From contig VWZL01004359.1 of the NCBI GenBank assembly GCA_013396915.1, positions 302,762-366,761 of the forward strand: DNA of 64,000 bases, given 5' to 3'. Under the pieces are notes generated by a model. The model made no database searches and was not told where the DNA came from. It was given only the letters and a program-made list of their open reading frames with translations. Made by a program: the position numbers and the translations under genes. Of the stretch, positions 12,101 through 21,720 are shown piece after piece. Every line of letters starts with the position of its first letter. Position 1 is the stretch's first letter. This DNA comes from Stercorarius parasiticus. Taxonomy: Eukaryota; Chordata; Aves; Charadriiformes; Stercorariidae.

Positions 12101-15100
12101 TGCACTGTTTCAAACAACATATAAAGAAGTATCTTGGTCACTAGTGCCCACCAAGAATCTAACAACATTCCTGGACAGGTTTCAGGTGGGCAGGTATGCG
12201 GCCCTGTAGCAAACATCCCTGGTTAGCAACCCTTAGCCATCCCACCCTCTTGACTTTACTGTTGCTTTCGAACAGATAACGATTCAGAAAAAACTGAACA
12301 TACTACATAAAGAACAGTCATCTTCTCAGGAGAATCAAGCTGCAACTTATAAACCCTACCTGCGCTTTTTTTTTTTTAAAAGCCAAGCTTGCATTACTTT
12401 ATGAGCAAAGGAAATGCTGTGTAAAGTACAACTCCAATCAAAATTGTTCACAGTGATTTCATTAAGGACATCAAGATTTAAAGAGTGATGCTGAATTAAA
12501 TTGTAACAATTAAATATTGTACTGAAGAGTCTTTTGGAGTAATATCTAAAATTTTTTTCCATTACCAATTCCATAACTAAAGAAAGGAGGAAATGCTCTT
12601 ACCAAAAAGAGTCAACAAATACCAACCAGGAAGTGAGTGTTAAATGTACACAGAAGAATCTTCAAGTAACTAAATAAGAACCTTAAACACAGCACATTCA
12701 AAAACTAAGAGATAACAAAGCATGGGTCAGATTACCAGATGAATCCACATTACACTAAGAGTGGAAAGACAAATTTTTTTCCAGTGTTTTGAATAATTAA
12801 AACCAAAATACCATCCATACAAACAGAAAAAAACCACATTTCACCATATTGAATCATCCATACTTAGCTGTCCCTAAAGCAAGCAGGTATAAGAAGTTTT
12901 GCTTATGTACCTACATCTATTTTCTATGAATAAGCACAATTAATCTTTACAACCCACTACATAACACAGCGGTAAAATACTGTTATTGGAGCATGCAACA
13001 GTGCAGGCCCAAAGCAAGAGAGCAGGTGACTTACTATGCATTACACTTCCTACTGTGATACAGCAGCTCCAACTACAGATTTTCTCCGCAGACACTTTAG
13101 ACCCCATATACTAACCAGAATAGGAGAGTCCTGCAATCTGCATATAGAGGTCTTCTTCAGAGAAACTTTCTGGTAACATGAGAAAGGCTGCGGTGACCGC
13201 ACTCTTCAGGTTGCTAACAAGAGCAGCCTGCAGCTTGCTGTTCTCATTCTGGGTCAGTATTTTCACCTGAAAAAGCAGAGTTGTTGAGAAGCAAGACTTC
13301 AGGAAAAGTGCTACTGAAGATGGAGTTTGAAACATTACTCAATCCAACATGAAAAATAAATAAGAAATTTACTTAAGATTAAATCCTATTACTATGGTAC
13401 AATAAAGACTAGAGTATCCCATTTTGCTTACACAGTGGGAGAGAGGGGAACATCTTTTTAAGAATTAATAGCCTGCTACAAAAGGCTGTTTTTACAAACG
13501 CATTCATAACTGCTATAAGCAACAGCCATTAACTAATGTCATCTTTCCATATTCATGAATTTAGGATTAATCAAAACAGTAAATATGAACGCATTAACAG
13601 AAATACTTCCTATGTGATTATGCAACAAGAAAAAAAGACCACTATCACACTGAAAGACAATGAAATACCAGAAAAAGAGGTAAGTTTTCCTATTAATCTT
13701 TGTTCTATTTTTTTTTTTTAATAGAGAATTCCTCTATCATATGCTTCAAATAGTTTCTTAGACATTAGTTGTCCTCCTAGAAGAAGCAAGGCTTTATTTT
13801 GTACTTCGTGTGAGCAGAACGTGAACTCAATGGGAACTTCACATGTACGTGAAGAACAGAACACTGAAGTTGAGTGCTTCTACATGCCACAAACAGAAGT
13901 TTATTTTTAGGAGACGCTCACACTGTTCAAAACCAACTACAGAATCCAGTCACCTAGGATATGGAAATACACTGGAATAAAAAGCAGATCTTCAGTAAGA
14001 ACTGAATATAGAAACGCATTATTATAGAACATTAGATGAGGTCAGCCTGGTTTACAAGATGGCCAACTACGCTCTTTCAGCAACAACTCTCCCAAGAATA
14101 CCTGCCTGTTTTGCATTTTTGTCTTTTTCAAGTGTTCTGGTTAAGCAATACTGTCTTGCTTATAAAGGGCAGCTTCTTAATATTTGTTTACTCTAGAATA
14201 CCATAAAATGCAAACCTACTGGCAGGTACGAACAAATGTATCCAACTTGCTTTCACTCCCCGAAAGCCCATTCACACACAAATGAGTTGCAGTACTACTT
14301 GAAATTCTGCCCCCAAATATAGCCCAAAACAGCTAAGGTATACTTTCAAGTAAACACTTTCTTTTAGGAATGTAAATACTCTGTTAATGAAGAAAAAAAA
14401 CAACACACAAACAAACCCACAAAAACCAAACCTAGAATTGGCAAAGTAAGTAAGAGAATCAGACATATCTGCTACACAAAATTCTTCTTACAGAAAGGAC
14501 ACTGACAAAGCAGCGTCATGGATGGCCAATACTATATTCAGAACATAATTTTTTATTACAGTGAAATCTTTAAGAGGAATAAAACTAGAATAATATCTCA
14601 TTTTTATATGGTGGAAAATGCAACAGTATACAGGCTGCTTGTTTCAGTCGTTCTGCACTAACGCCTGGGTTTGACTAACATCAAATCTATATGATAGTCT
14701 GGAATTGGTCCACGGTGGATTTTTGAAGGATGTTTTCCCTTCTTTGACTTTCATTTTAGGAATATAAGTGAACATTCCAGAATTCCTCCTAACTTCTCCT
14801 GCAAATTACTTTGTATTTTTTAGCATTAAAGACAATGATAAACCACATCAAAATACAATACATTCAGCTGCCAGGGAGCCTACAGTAAATTTTATTTCCT
14901 TAAAAACCATGGGAGAAGTTTACTGAATTCATACAGACTTGCTCAAATAAGATCCAATAAACAAGACAGGCTGGCCATGAGCATAAACTAATATTTAAAA
15001 TGTCATCAACTAATTCACTTATATGTACTTTCATAACTTGCTGCTATAGGGAAACTCTTAGGAAAGAGAGGAGAGAGAAGTCTGCGGCACCCATGTAGTC

Positions 15101-18100
15101 ATGCAAACTGCTTATACTTTAGGCTAGCCCTGAAAATAACAGCAATTTATGGACAAGTTTTAAGAACACCGCAGTTACAGTCTTTTAAAATATGCAGCTC
15201 AGAAATGCTAGTCCTCCTCATGGAAGACCACAGACTTGCTGTAGTGAAGTAAAAGGAATCATCTCTTCCTTTGCTGAAACTACTCCCTAACATAAACCAG
15301 ATTTTTTTTTCAAAGGGAAATAATACGCTAGGCTTCAAAATTTAAATGCATGAAACACTGCAGTAGTGATACCATTTACAAACAATTTTTACACAGTGTA
15401 GGTAGCTAGAAATCTCCCAGGAAGACAGAGTGCAATAGTTATCACCGAGGTATGACAAGGATGAATGTTGAATCTTAAGGTAAACCTGAAAGACCACCAA
15501 AATTAAGGAAAGCTTTTTCACAGTACAGAGAACTTAGGATCTGAACTACTCACTGTAACATATCACATAAGGGGGAAAGACGCAGCCAGTTTATTCTGGT
15601 TTTACAGCATACAGAGAATTCAGTTAACTAACAGTACAGCTGAGACTTTAAAATTTTTAAATATATTACATGAGGGATATATTCAATTTTATAAATAAGC
15701 ATGACCCTCAGTCATCACAACAGTCTAAAGCAGGAAATGTACTACCTTCCCTGCTAGGAAATTCATACACCAGAAACTGCAGGCATGTACACAAAGATAC
15801 TTACAGGCAAACAAAATAAACAAAGTAAATATCATTATAGAACGAAATGCGTCAAAAGCACTATTCCAGTTTGCGATTCGGGCACATCCCCACTCTACTA
15901 CATATCACAATAAGAGGATTTTTCCATTGTCTTTCAAAAAATGTGTTTAGAGATTTGGACAACAGAAAAATTCTGTAAACAAATAGGTGCTCTGTCACTC
16001 TTTCATGGGAATTTTTATAGTATAAAAAAACCTAAATCTCCCAAGATGCCTCCAAAAAGTATAAGATATTTCTATACACTATTCATACGCCTCTCTCTCA
16101 CCTCACTTCAATTTATTAAACACTTCCTTCTCTTAATATTTTCTCCAGGACAACAGTAAATACAGCTGCTTACACTAAAACAATTACTTACAGTCTATGT
16201 TTAACAAAAATTCAGCAACACTTCAGATGCTTTTTAAAATCTTCTTCTGAAAACCAATTACGTGTCACTTGTGCTTATTTATTTTTACCTTTTAGGTACA
16301 GCAGCATTTTTTTTTTCCCTCCAGGAAACCTGTCAGTTATGGAGAAATTACAACTAAATTTATTCAGTTTTTCAACACAGTTAAACAGGATTTTAGCTGA
16401 CGGGCATTATACATTTCATCTAGGATGAAAAGCCAATAAACTTTTAACACAAACAAAGAAGCCTGGGAAAAAAAGTTAGCATTTTTAAGTGGCAATTCCA
16501 AACTCCATCTCTTCTGCCAAACATTCTGGAAAGATTACTTGGTCAAGGCAACCAGTTTATAACAGAAACAAAACCTCTAGTGAAAATTAAGCCAAGATTT
16601 TCAAGCCAGAGCAAATATTTCAGCTCATGTGCTAGAATAGCTTGGATAGCTTTCACTCAGAGTGACAGTTTGGTAATGGAACACCAGAAAGCGCTGGGCT
16701 CTTCCCCCTCTATGTAAGAGTGAGGAGGAAATTCCCAAACAAACTGTTAAACAATATTAATCCGGCTTCAGTCAACTGCATCCAGAACTAGCAGAAATGG
16801 CAAATGGCATGTAAGAGACTACAGTGTATAAGAAAACAAAACTAACCCTGAGTCCCCTCCAAAAGAAGCTTATTGTACATTTTTAAGGAGGTAAAAAAAG
16901 CTTTCTAGCACTACAACTTACAACGTATATATCAAAACACCTAATTACTTGTGAAGCCAGAACCAGCAGATATTTGAAACCTGTACAACAGATCTAGACA
17001 AATTATTTGGTTATTTCTGTTCAACACGGTGTAACATTCAAAATCCTAGTTAGTGATTTTATAGATTCTACAGGATGAGACAGTTCAAACATTCACCAAG
17101 AAATCTTTCAGTCCAATTCCAGTTTAAGTCCTGCAGTCTTTACTCAATGCAAATTCCCGTGATCTTTATGAAAATAATCTGGACTTTTACATATTACACA
17201 CATATGCAATATCTCCACTGTCTTGTTAGCAACCAAACAAAATACCAAATCCTGCCTTCTTGTGCAAGTATGTCCTCCCATTGAATTTAATCAAAAGATA
17301 AGAAGCACAATTTATACATCCCAAAATGAAAAATCCTAAAATAAATCAAAGCAGCAGCAAATGTACTTACACTGAAAATAAATATCCAGTATTAATTGTA
17401 AACGTGAAATTCAGAATTCTTCCTTCAGTTATTTTTCTCAGTGTATCAAGTTTCATTCTTTATAAAGGTAACAGCTGTTCTAACCTGTATCATGCTATAA
17501 TACATCCCTGGAGATACAGAAAAGCCAGTTGCGCCGAGACAATCTATTCAAACTTTCACCCCAAATTTTTAGTTAAACGCATAATTAACTTCTGTTCTAA
17601 GACGTGAATCAAGTTCTCCTCTCCTTCACCCCTCTACTCTTAAGAAATTTTAAGAAATTAGCACTGCTGCCATCTGCTGAAAGCAGACTGAATCAGGCAC
17701 TCATGGGTAAGCAAAGACCTCATATTTTTTATGACACAAACAAGGAGGAGAAAACCCAACATTCTTAACGCATGGTTCAGTCGATTACGGATGCTTTAAC
17801 AACACAATGAACTAGGCAGTAACTGCACAGCAAAGCAGCTTTCATCTTCTAAGATTTCCATTAACTGTGTTAAATTTTGGCAACTCCTGTAATTTGTTAT
17901 AAAAGGTAAATATTGCATTTAACATTAAAGGGACTTTGAGTTAATATAGTCCAGTTATTCAAGATTTACTACAGGCAGAAAACTGTGATTAATATACTTA
18001 CCTTTAGGTTTTTTCACATAACAGAATACCATTAAGGACTACATTTCACTTCCTCTCTGAAAGATTATCCCTCTAGGACTAGACCCCTAAATCAGGGCAG

Positions 18101-21100
18101 ATTTTTTTGTTCGGTACTGACGCATAGATCCTTAGCAGTTAAAGTTAGAACTACAACTGATAATTTTCCAGCCCTGTAATTTCCTGCATTTCAAGACAGA
18201 CAACTGAAGAGACTAACAGTTACCGGTTTTTGTAGGCGCCCAGCAACATAGAGGGTTTTCCAGTGAAGTAAATCATCAATCAGGGTATCAGTGCTAATTA
18301 CACCATATTTTATCACCTGGAAAAAAGCAAAATAAAGGCTTTTGAAAAACCATATATCTGCACCATTTTCACTATATGAAACTTACTACTTACTTACTGT
18401 AACTGTCATTTATTCTAAGGAATGCACACCTCCAATAAAAAAAAAGGATGCATAACATCAAAACATTTTAATGAACGCAGGATGCAAAAAAAAATATTCC
18501 TGTCCATATGCAAACTTCTGAAAAAAACACCCTAAAAAACCATGGGAACATGCACAGGACCCTCTAAGATTCTTTCTAGAATCAAAGTTACAATAAAGTC
18601 ACTCCGAGATCAATCACTAAAGCAAAAGACTTTAAATCCCAAAGAAACCTAGTCTAGACAGACATTGACACTGAAGAGATCTGAACATTAAAGTACAACT
18701 CTTCATAAAACAATTCTGGAAAGGTTTTACCACCCAGCTTTGGAAAGGTTGTACCAGCCAAACATGACAATAGTTGGAATAATCCACAGTATCCTTTATG
18801 ATATTGAAAACTCTCAAGAAATAGTTTGTCAGAGATCTAAAATAAACAAAACTCCTAGATATTTATGTGTACCATCACTGAGGGGTGGGGTGTGTATCAG
18901 GGAGCTTTTTCTTTTGCTCTTTAATGTTAGAAAACAAATTTTGATTCTGTGGTTCATTTTATGCAACTGGAAAAAAGATGAACTTTCAACAGTTTGTTAC
19001 AAATTTGCACTTCCTGAGTTTCCAAAGATTATTACCACAGCAAGGCAGTCAACACCTGAATTTCTGGATAAGAAAGGACCACAGCCTGTGATATGACTGA
19101 GCCATTACAACATGACATAAGAGCATAAAGAGACAAGAAGAACAGAATTTCAGAACAAAGATCACTGGTCCTTAAAATAAAATCCAAAATCCCTTTTTAC
19201 ATAAAGTGAACAAGGTTTAAACCCCAAATTCTTGCCTCATACAGATGCCTTCAAACAAAATAGCAAGTACCTAATAAGACTACTTTGTCTACCTCTCCAA
19301 CTTTCTATGAAGAACTCTGACATGCACCCAACATTACTGCAACCACGCGTGCTCTGAGAAACTTCTGTTGGGTATATATTGCTCACATGGCATTTTTCCA
19401 TGACCGTCCTTCATTTCATTTTCCATCTTTCTTAAGAGAACTTATTCCTATGTACAGTTTGTTACCTTGTGGCAAAAGCTACTCGAAATCAACACTAAGA
19501 CAGACAGATAACGGTGTTTCCCTCCCCTAACTCCTATCTGCATGCCTCCTTACCAAACGCAGTCTACACACAGAGGCAGAAGGAAGACTTGCTGGACAAC
19601 CTAGTTAAGCTTAGCTAGCTAAGCTAACCATTTTAATACTTCACACAAACATTTGACTTTATTTACTCAAACTACTTGTACTTACCCTACCATTACACGG
19701 CACTAAAGTATTGTAGTAAATCCCTGCTCCATAGCTCTGTACACTACTTATCTGTTTTGGCCCAAAAACTTTTAGGAAGGAATAATGACTCCTGTTCTTT
19801 AACAAGTTCATCATATGCCAGGTCACAGAATCATCAACAGCAAACACGAAGTCCAGCATATTGTTCTGTGGATAAGGAGAAAAGTATTAGGGTTTACATG
19901 TCATGAGCAAGCGATGTTAATCTAAGATATGCATAATATCAAACTACCAGCTAATAATTTTTCACGAGTAAAAAAAAAAGAAAAAACCACAAAACACCAA
20001 AACACAAGCATTAATGTCAAACAGAGTTTAAAGGTTCTGATGAAGTTGTATATTTTCTAGTCAGCATAGCGGAGATGGTCCAAACTTTTCCTGCCCTCCT
20101 GGTTAAGTGGTTAAGTGACCAACCTTCAACCCTCTGAAACAGGGGAGCACGTGATGAGATCATCCTCCTAGTTCACAGCTCGGCATAACAGCTTAAACTG
20201 CTAAATGAACAGGCCTTTCACTAATATGCAAGGCCACGAATTAGGAGATGTGGGCAGAAAAAGCCAGCTTAGAGTTGTCAGCAAGAAACTGCACTTCTAG
20301 TGTATTTGCTTGCTTTTGTCAACAAAACAATCAAAACCCCAGAGGCTGGTAGGTTACAATGCCTGCCCGGCTCTCCTGAAGAAATCAATCCACACGTTCC
20401 CTGCACACAGACAAGCTGACAGTTTACAACTCATATCTACAACAAACTAATATTTGGAGTGGCATTGCTTCAAATTTGTTAGGCCTACTACTCTCTGTGG
20501 CTCTCCGGGCTGCTAACCAGTTAATACTACTGAAAAGGTATTCTGTTAGCTACCTTTTTTCCTCTCATTCTTTTGCGTGGGGATGAGATGCTGCTAGAGC
20601 TCTGAAATTCTTATTATCCTCTGGTTTTCTCTTTTCGGAAAAGAAAATGAGACACTAAAGTCACATTTGTAGGGAGTGCTTAACAGACAAGCCATAATGA
20701 GCAATACTGCCTTTTAACAATTTTAAAGAGGTCAAACACATTTATTTTAAATTTGAAAAGAATTTAAAATAAATAAATAAGATAAATATCACTATTTCCA
20801 AGAAGGCTGGCCTCCAACCGATAAGGAAGTGCCAAGAACGCCAGTGAAGTGTGGCACTGGATTTTGCCTAAGTTACCTTCATGAGGTGCACAAGCTGTAA
20901 CTCTTTTTCAAAACATCAGTAAACAAGCCCTGACCCACCGCTGGCCGACACAAGGCTAAAGGGCCACCTGAACCGCCCACACAGTGACAAAGCGACCCTC
21001 AGGGACCACCCCAGAGGCCCCGGGCAGGCAGCAGAGCCCACCGCGGCCCGGCCCGGCCGCCCCGCTAACTCTCCGCTTGCTAAAGTAATTTGGGGAGGGG

Positions 21101-21385
21101 TTCGCCCCTTTTCCCGCACAGGCCAGAGGCAGCTCCGGGTAACGCACTGCGCCGCCTCCACGCCGGTAACCGAAACGCGCAAGGCCCGTGGCGGCCGGAG
21201 GGGTCGCCGAGGGCCAGGCCCGGCCCGGGGCTGGCCGCCGCGCTCACCTCGCCCGGCCCGGCCGAGGCCCCCGCCTGCCGGAACACCCCGGACCCGTAGG
21301 CGAAGGCCAAGCTGAGCTCCTGAGGGAAATGCGCCAGGACCCGCCGGAACTTCACCCCCGAGCTCGACAGCGCCGGCAGCGCCAT
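6120..21385 (-). CDS. TAMM41: TAMM41, mitochondrial phosphatidate cytidylyltransferase; gene span with coding exons 1-7, 3' end not found
   Basis: Makes CDP-diacylglycerol from phosphatidic acid and CTP on the matrix side of the inner mitochondrial membrane, the first committed step towards phosphatidylglycerol and cardiolipin (family knowledge). Seven exons found by reading the minus strand join without a frame break into 312 codons plus one base. Visible blocks: the nucleotidyltransferase-type GSG motif in AYGSGVFRQAG (residues 29-39), acidic LDFVFAVDD (50-58), YSFLKVFGPK and YGAGIYYN (exon 2), a highly conserved block NLKSAVTAAFLMLPESFSEE (156-175), GDFRMVIGED (188-197), NIVKP, and IDKSPEGQFTQLMALP (237-252). 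The order and spacing match vertebrate TAMM41, whose usual length is about 337 residues, so about 25 C-terminal residues are missing. The gene starts in a CpG island, as expected for a housekeeping promoter. Identification is near certain; the 3' end is open. Confidence 0.96.
6183..8354 (-). other. TAMM41 intron 6
   Basis: Intron between exons 6 and 7. Non-coding and AT-rich apart from a more balanced patch at about 7.13-7.74 kb. That patch carries overlapping short open frames on both strands that match nothing I know. No repeat family recognised. Confidence 0.8.
8355..8520 (-). CDS. TAMM41: TAMM41 coding exon 6 (residues 237-291 plus one base)
   Basis: The acceptor is AACATTCAG before ATTGACAAAAG, and the donor CAAG|GTAGGC. 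It spans 166 bases and ends in phase 1. It encodes IDKSPEGQFTQLMALPRTLQ, then the DPPGKNRDVEE and QVAHDPDCAFVVHQ blocks, close to the mammalian protein. A frame beyond the donor (RLRSVSLLSLKT then stop) is intronic read-through. Confidence 0.95.
8521..10724 (-). other. TAMM41 intron 5 (GC-AG type)
   Basis: Starts with GCAAGT and ends with ATTCAG on the minus strand, after a poor polypyrimidine tract. It contains short chance open frames only. No repeat recognised. Confidence 0.8.
10725..10870 (-). CDS. TAMM41: TAMM41 coding exon 5 (residues 188-236), GC donor
   Basis: The acceptor CTTGACTAG precedes GTGATTTCAGAATGG and completes the split glycine (GDFRMVIGED). The peptide continues with KVQNIVKPNVPHFQKLYSNI and ends VVYKHHLGRLE. 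The 3' boundary is GAG|GCAAGT, a GC rather than GT donor. Ending there keeps the 49 codons in phase with exon 6 (IDKSPEGQ), whereas the next GT four bases on would break the frame. Confidence 0.93.
10871..13115 (-). other. TAMM41 intron 4
   Basis: GTTAGT donor and GACTAG acceptor on the minus strand. AT-rich, with overlapping short frames on both strands at about 11.05-11.45 kb that have no recognisable product. No repeat recognised. Confidence 0.8.
13116..13266 (-). CDS. TAMM41: TAMM41 coding exon 4 (residues 138-187 plus one base)
   Basis: The acceptor CTGCTTTTTCAG precedes GTGAAAATACTG, and the donor is TCTG|GTTAGT. The length is 151 bases, so it ends in phase 1 and splits a glycine codon with exon 5. 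It contains the best conserved stretch of the protein, NLKSAVTAAFLMLPESFSEE, followed by DLYMQIAGLSYSG, nearly identical to mammalian TAMM41. Confidence 0.95.
13267..18223 (-). other. TAMM41 intron 3, the longest complete intron
   Basis: About 5 kb of AT-rich non-coding DNA between exons 3 and 4. The one item worth noting is a plus-strand donor-like GAG|GTAAGT at 13679/13680 after a short open frame (see findings). No CR1 or simple repeat of note. Confidence 0.8.
18224..18316 (-). CDS. TAMM41: TAMM41 coding exon 3 (residues 107-137)
   Basis: Short 93-base exon read directly from the minus strand. The acceptor is GCTTTTTTCCAG, the donor CCG|GTAACTG, and both ends are phase 0. The peptide begins VIKYGVISTDTLIDDLLHW and ends KTLYVAGRLQKP, matching the human KYGVIST...LYIAGRLQKP region. 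It links the nucleotidyltransferase core to the helical C-terminal half. Confidence 0.93.
18317..19685 (-). other. TAMM41 intron 2
   Basis: GTAAGT donor and TTTTCCAG acceptor on the minus strand. Contains an 18-base perfect palindrome at 19608-19625, about 60 bases inside the donor end. Otherwise plain AT-rich intron; open frames on both strands near 18.7-19.1 kb look like chance. Confidence 0.8.
19608..19625. repeat. 18-base perfect palindrome
   Basis: AGCTTAGCTAGCTAAGCT reads the same on both strands. In TAMM41 pre-mRNA it lies about 60 bases downstream of the intron 2 donor and could form a short hairpin. A function is not shown. Confidence 0.9.
19686..19865 (-). CDS. TAMM41: TAMM41 coding exon 2 (residues 47-106)
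   Basis: The acceptor TTATCCACAG precedes AACAATATG, and the donor is AGG|GTAAGT. The exon is 180 bases, 60 codons, phase 0 at both ends. It encodes the LDFVFAVDD segment, which supplies acidic residues expected near the metal/CTP site, followed by HYSFLKVFGPK and SYGAGIYYNTLVPCNGR, all close to the vertebrate protein. The frame runs on into the intron for eight codons, which marks the true boundary at the GTAAGT. Confidence 0.95.
19866..21247 (-). other. TAMM41 intron 1
   Basis: GTGAGC donor and TATCCACAG acceptor on the minus strand. The first 300 bases are part of the CpG island; the rest turns sharply AT-rich below about 20.9 kb. No repeat recognised. Confidence 0.8.
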
Positions 21386-21720
21386 GGCGCCTGCCGGGCA
21401 ACTCCGACCCGGCGCGGCCCGCCTTGCCGCCCACCGGCTGAAGCGGCGGCGAAGAGAGGCCCCGGCCGTGAGGGANGGGCGGGGGCGGCGGCCCCCTGCG
21501 GCCCCGGCAAGGTGGCCCCGCGCCCAGGCGGCTCCCCTTATCCCCTCACTTCGGCGGCGGTGAGACGGAGCTGAGGGGGCCGCCCTCAGGGTCCCGGAGC
21601 CCCGGGAGAATGCGTTCCCGCCGGTAAGGCCCGTTGAGGTGTCGGGGAGTGGGCTGCGCTCCCACCTGAGCCAGGGTGGACCCGTCGAGCCGAGGGGCGG
21701 CGGTGGCAGCGGGCTTATAT
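20930..21720. promoter_or_regulatory. CpG island promoter of TAMM41, possibly bidirectional
   Basis: This is the only strongly GC- and CpG-rich stretch in the window, covering TAMM41 exon 1, its 5' side and the start of intron 1. GC-box-like sequence (GGGCGGGGGCGGCGG, 21477-21491) lies about 90 bases upstream of the TAMM41 start codon, and no TATA box is seen. On the plus strand a donor-like CCG|GTAAGG sits at 21623/21624, which would suit a divergent transcript. One base (21476) is undetermined. Start sites cannot be placed from sequence alone. Confidence 0.85.
21248..21385 (-). CDS. TAMM41: TAMM41 coding exon 1 (residues 1-46)
   Basis: The ATG at 21385-21383 has a strong context (GCC before, G after) and opens MALPALSSSGVKFRRVLAHF, the expected start of the family. 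The exon ends GAG|GTGAGC after 46 whole codons (phase 0). It carries FPQELSLAFAYGSGV, with the GSG motif of the nucleotidyltransferase fold. The arginine-containing, acid-free N-terminus is compatible with a mitochondrial targeting signal, though no cleavage site can be assigned. The region is very GC-rich, and several longer open frames overlap it on both strands as a side effect of the CpG island. Confidence 0.95.

Noticed and set aside
20916..21574. Long open frames on both strands across the CpG island (up to 172 codons)
   Set aside because: Only the frame starting at 21385 matches TAMM41. The others are GC-rich shadows with few stops because of base composition, and one includes an undetermined base.
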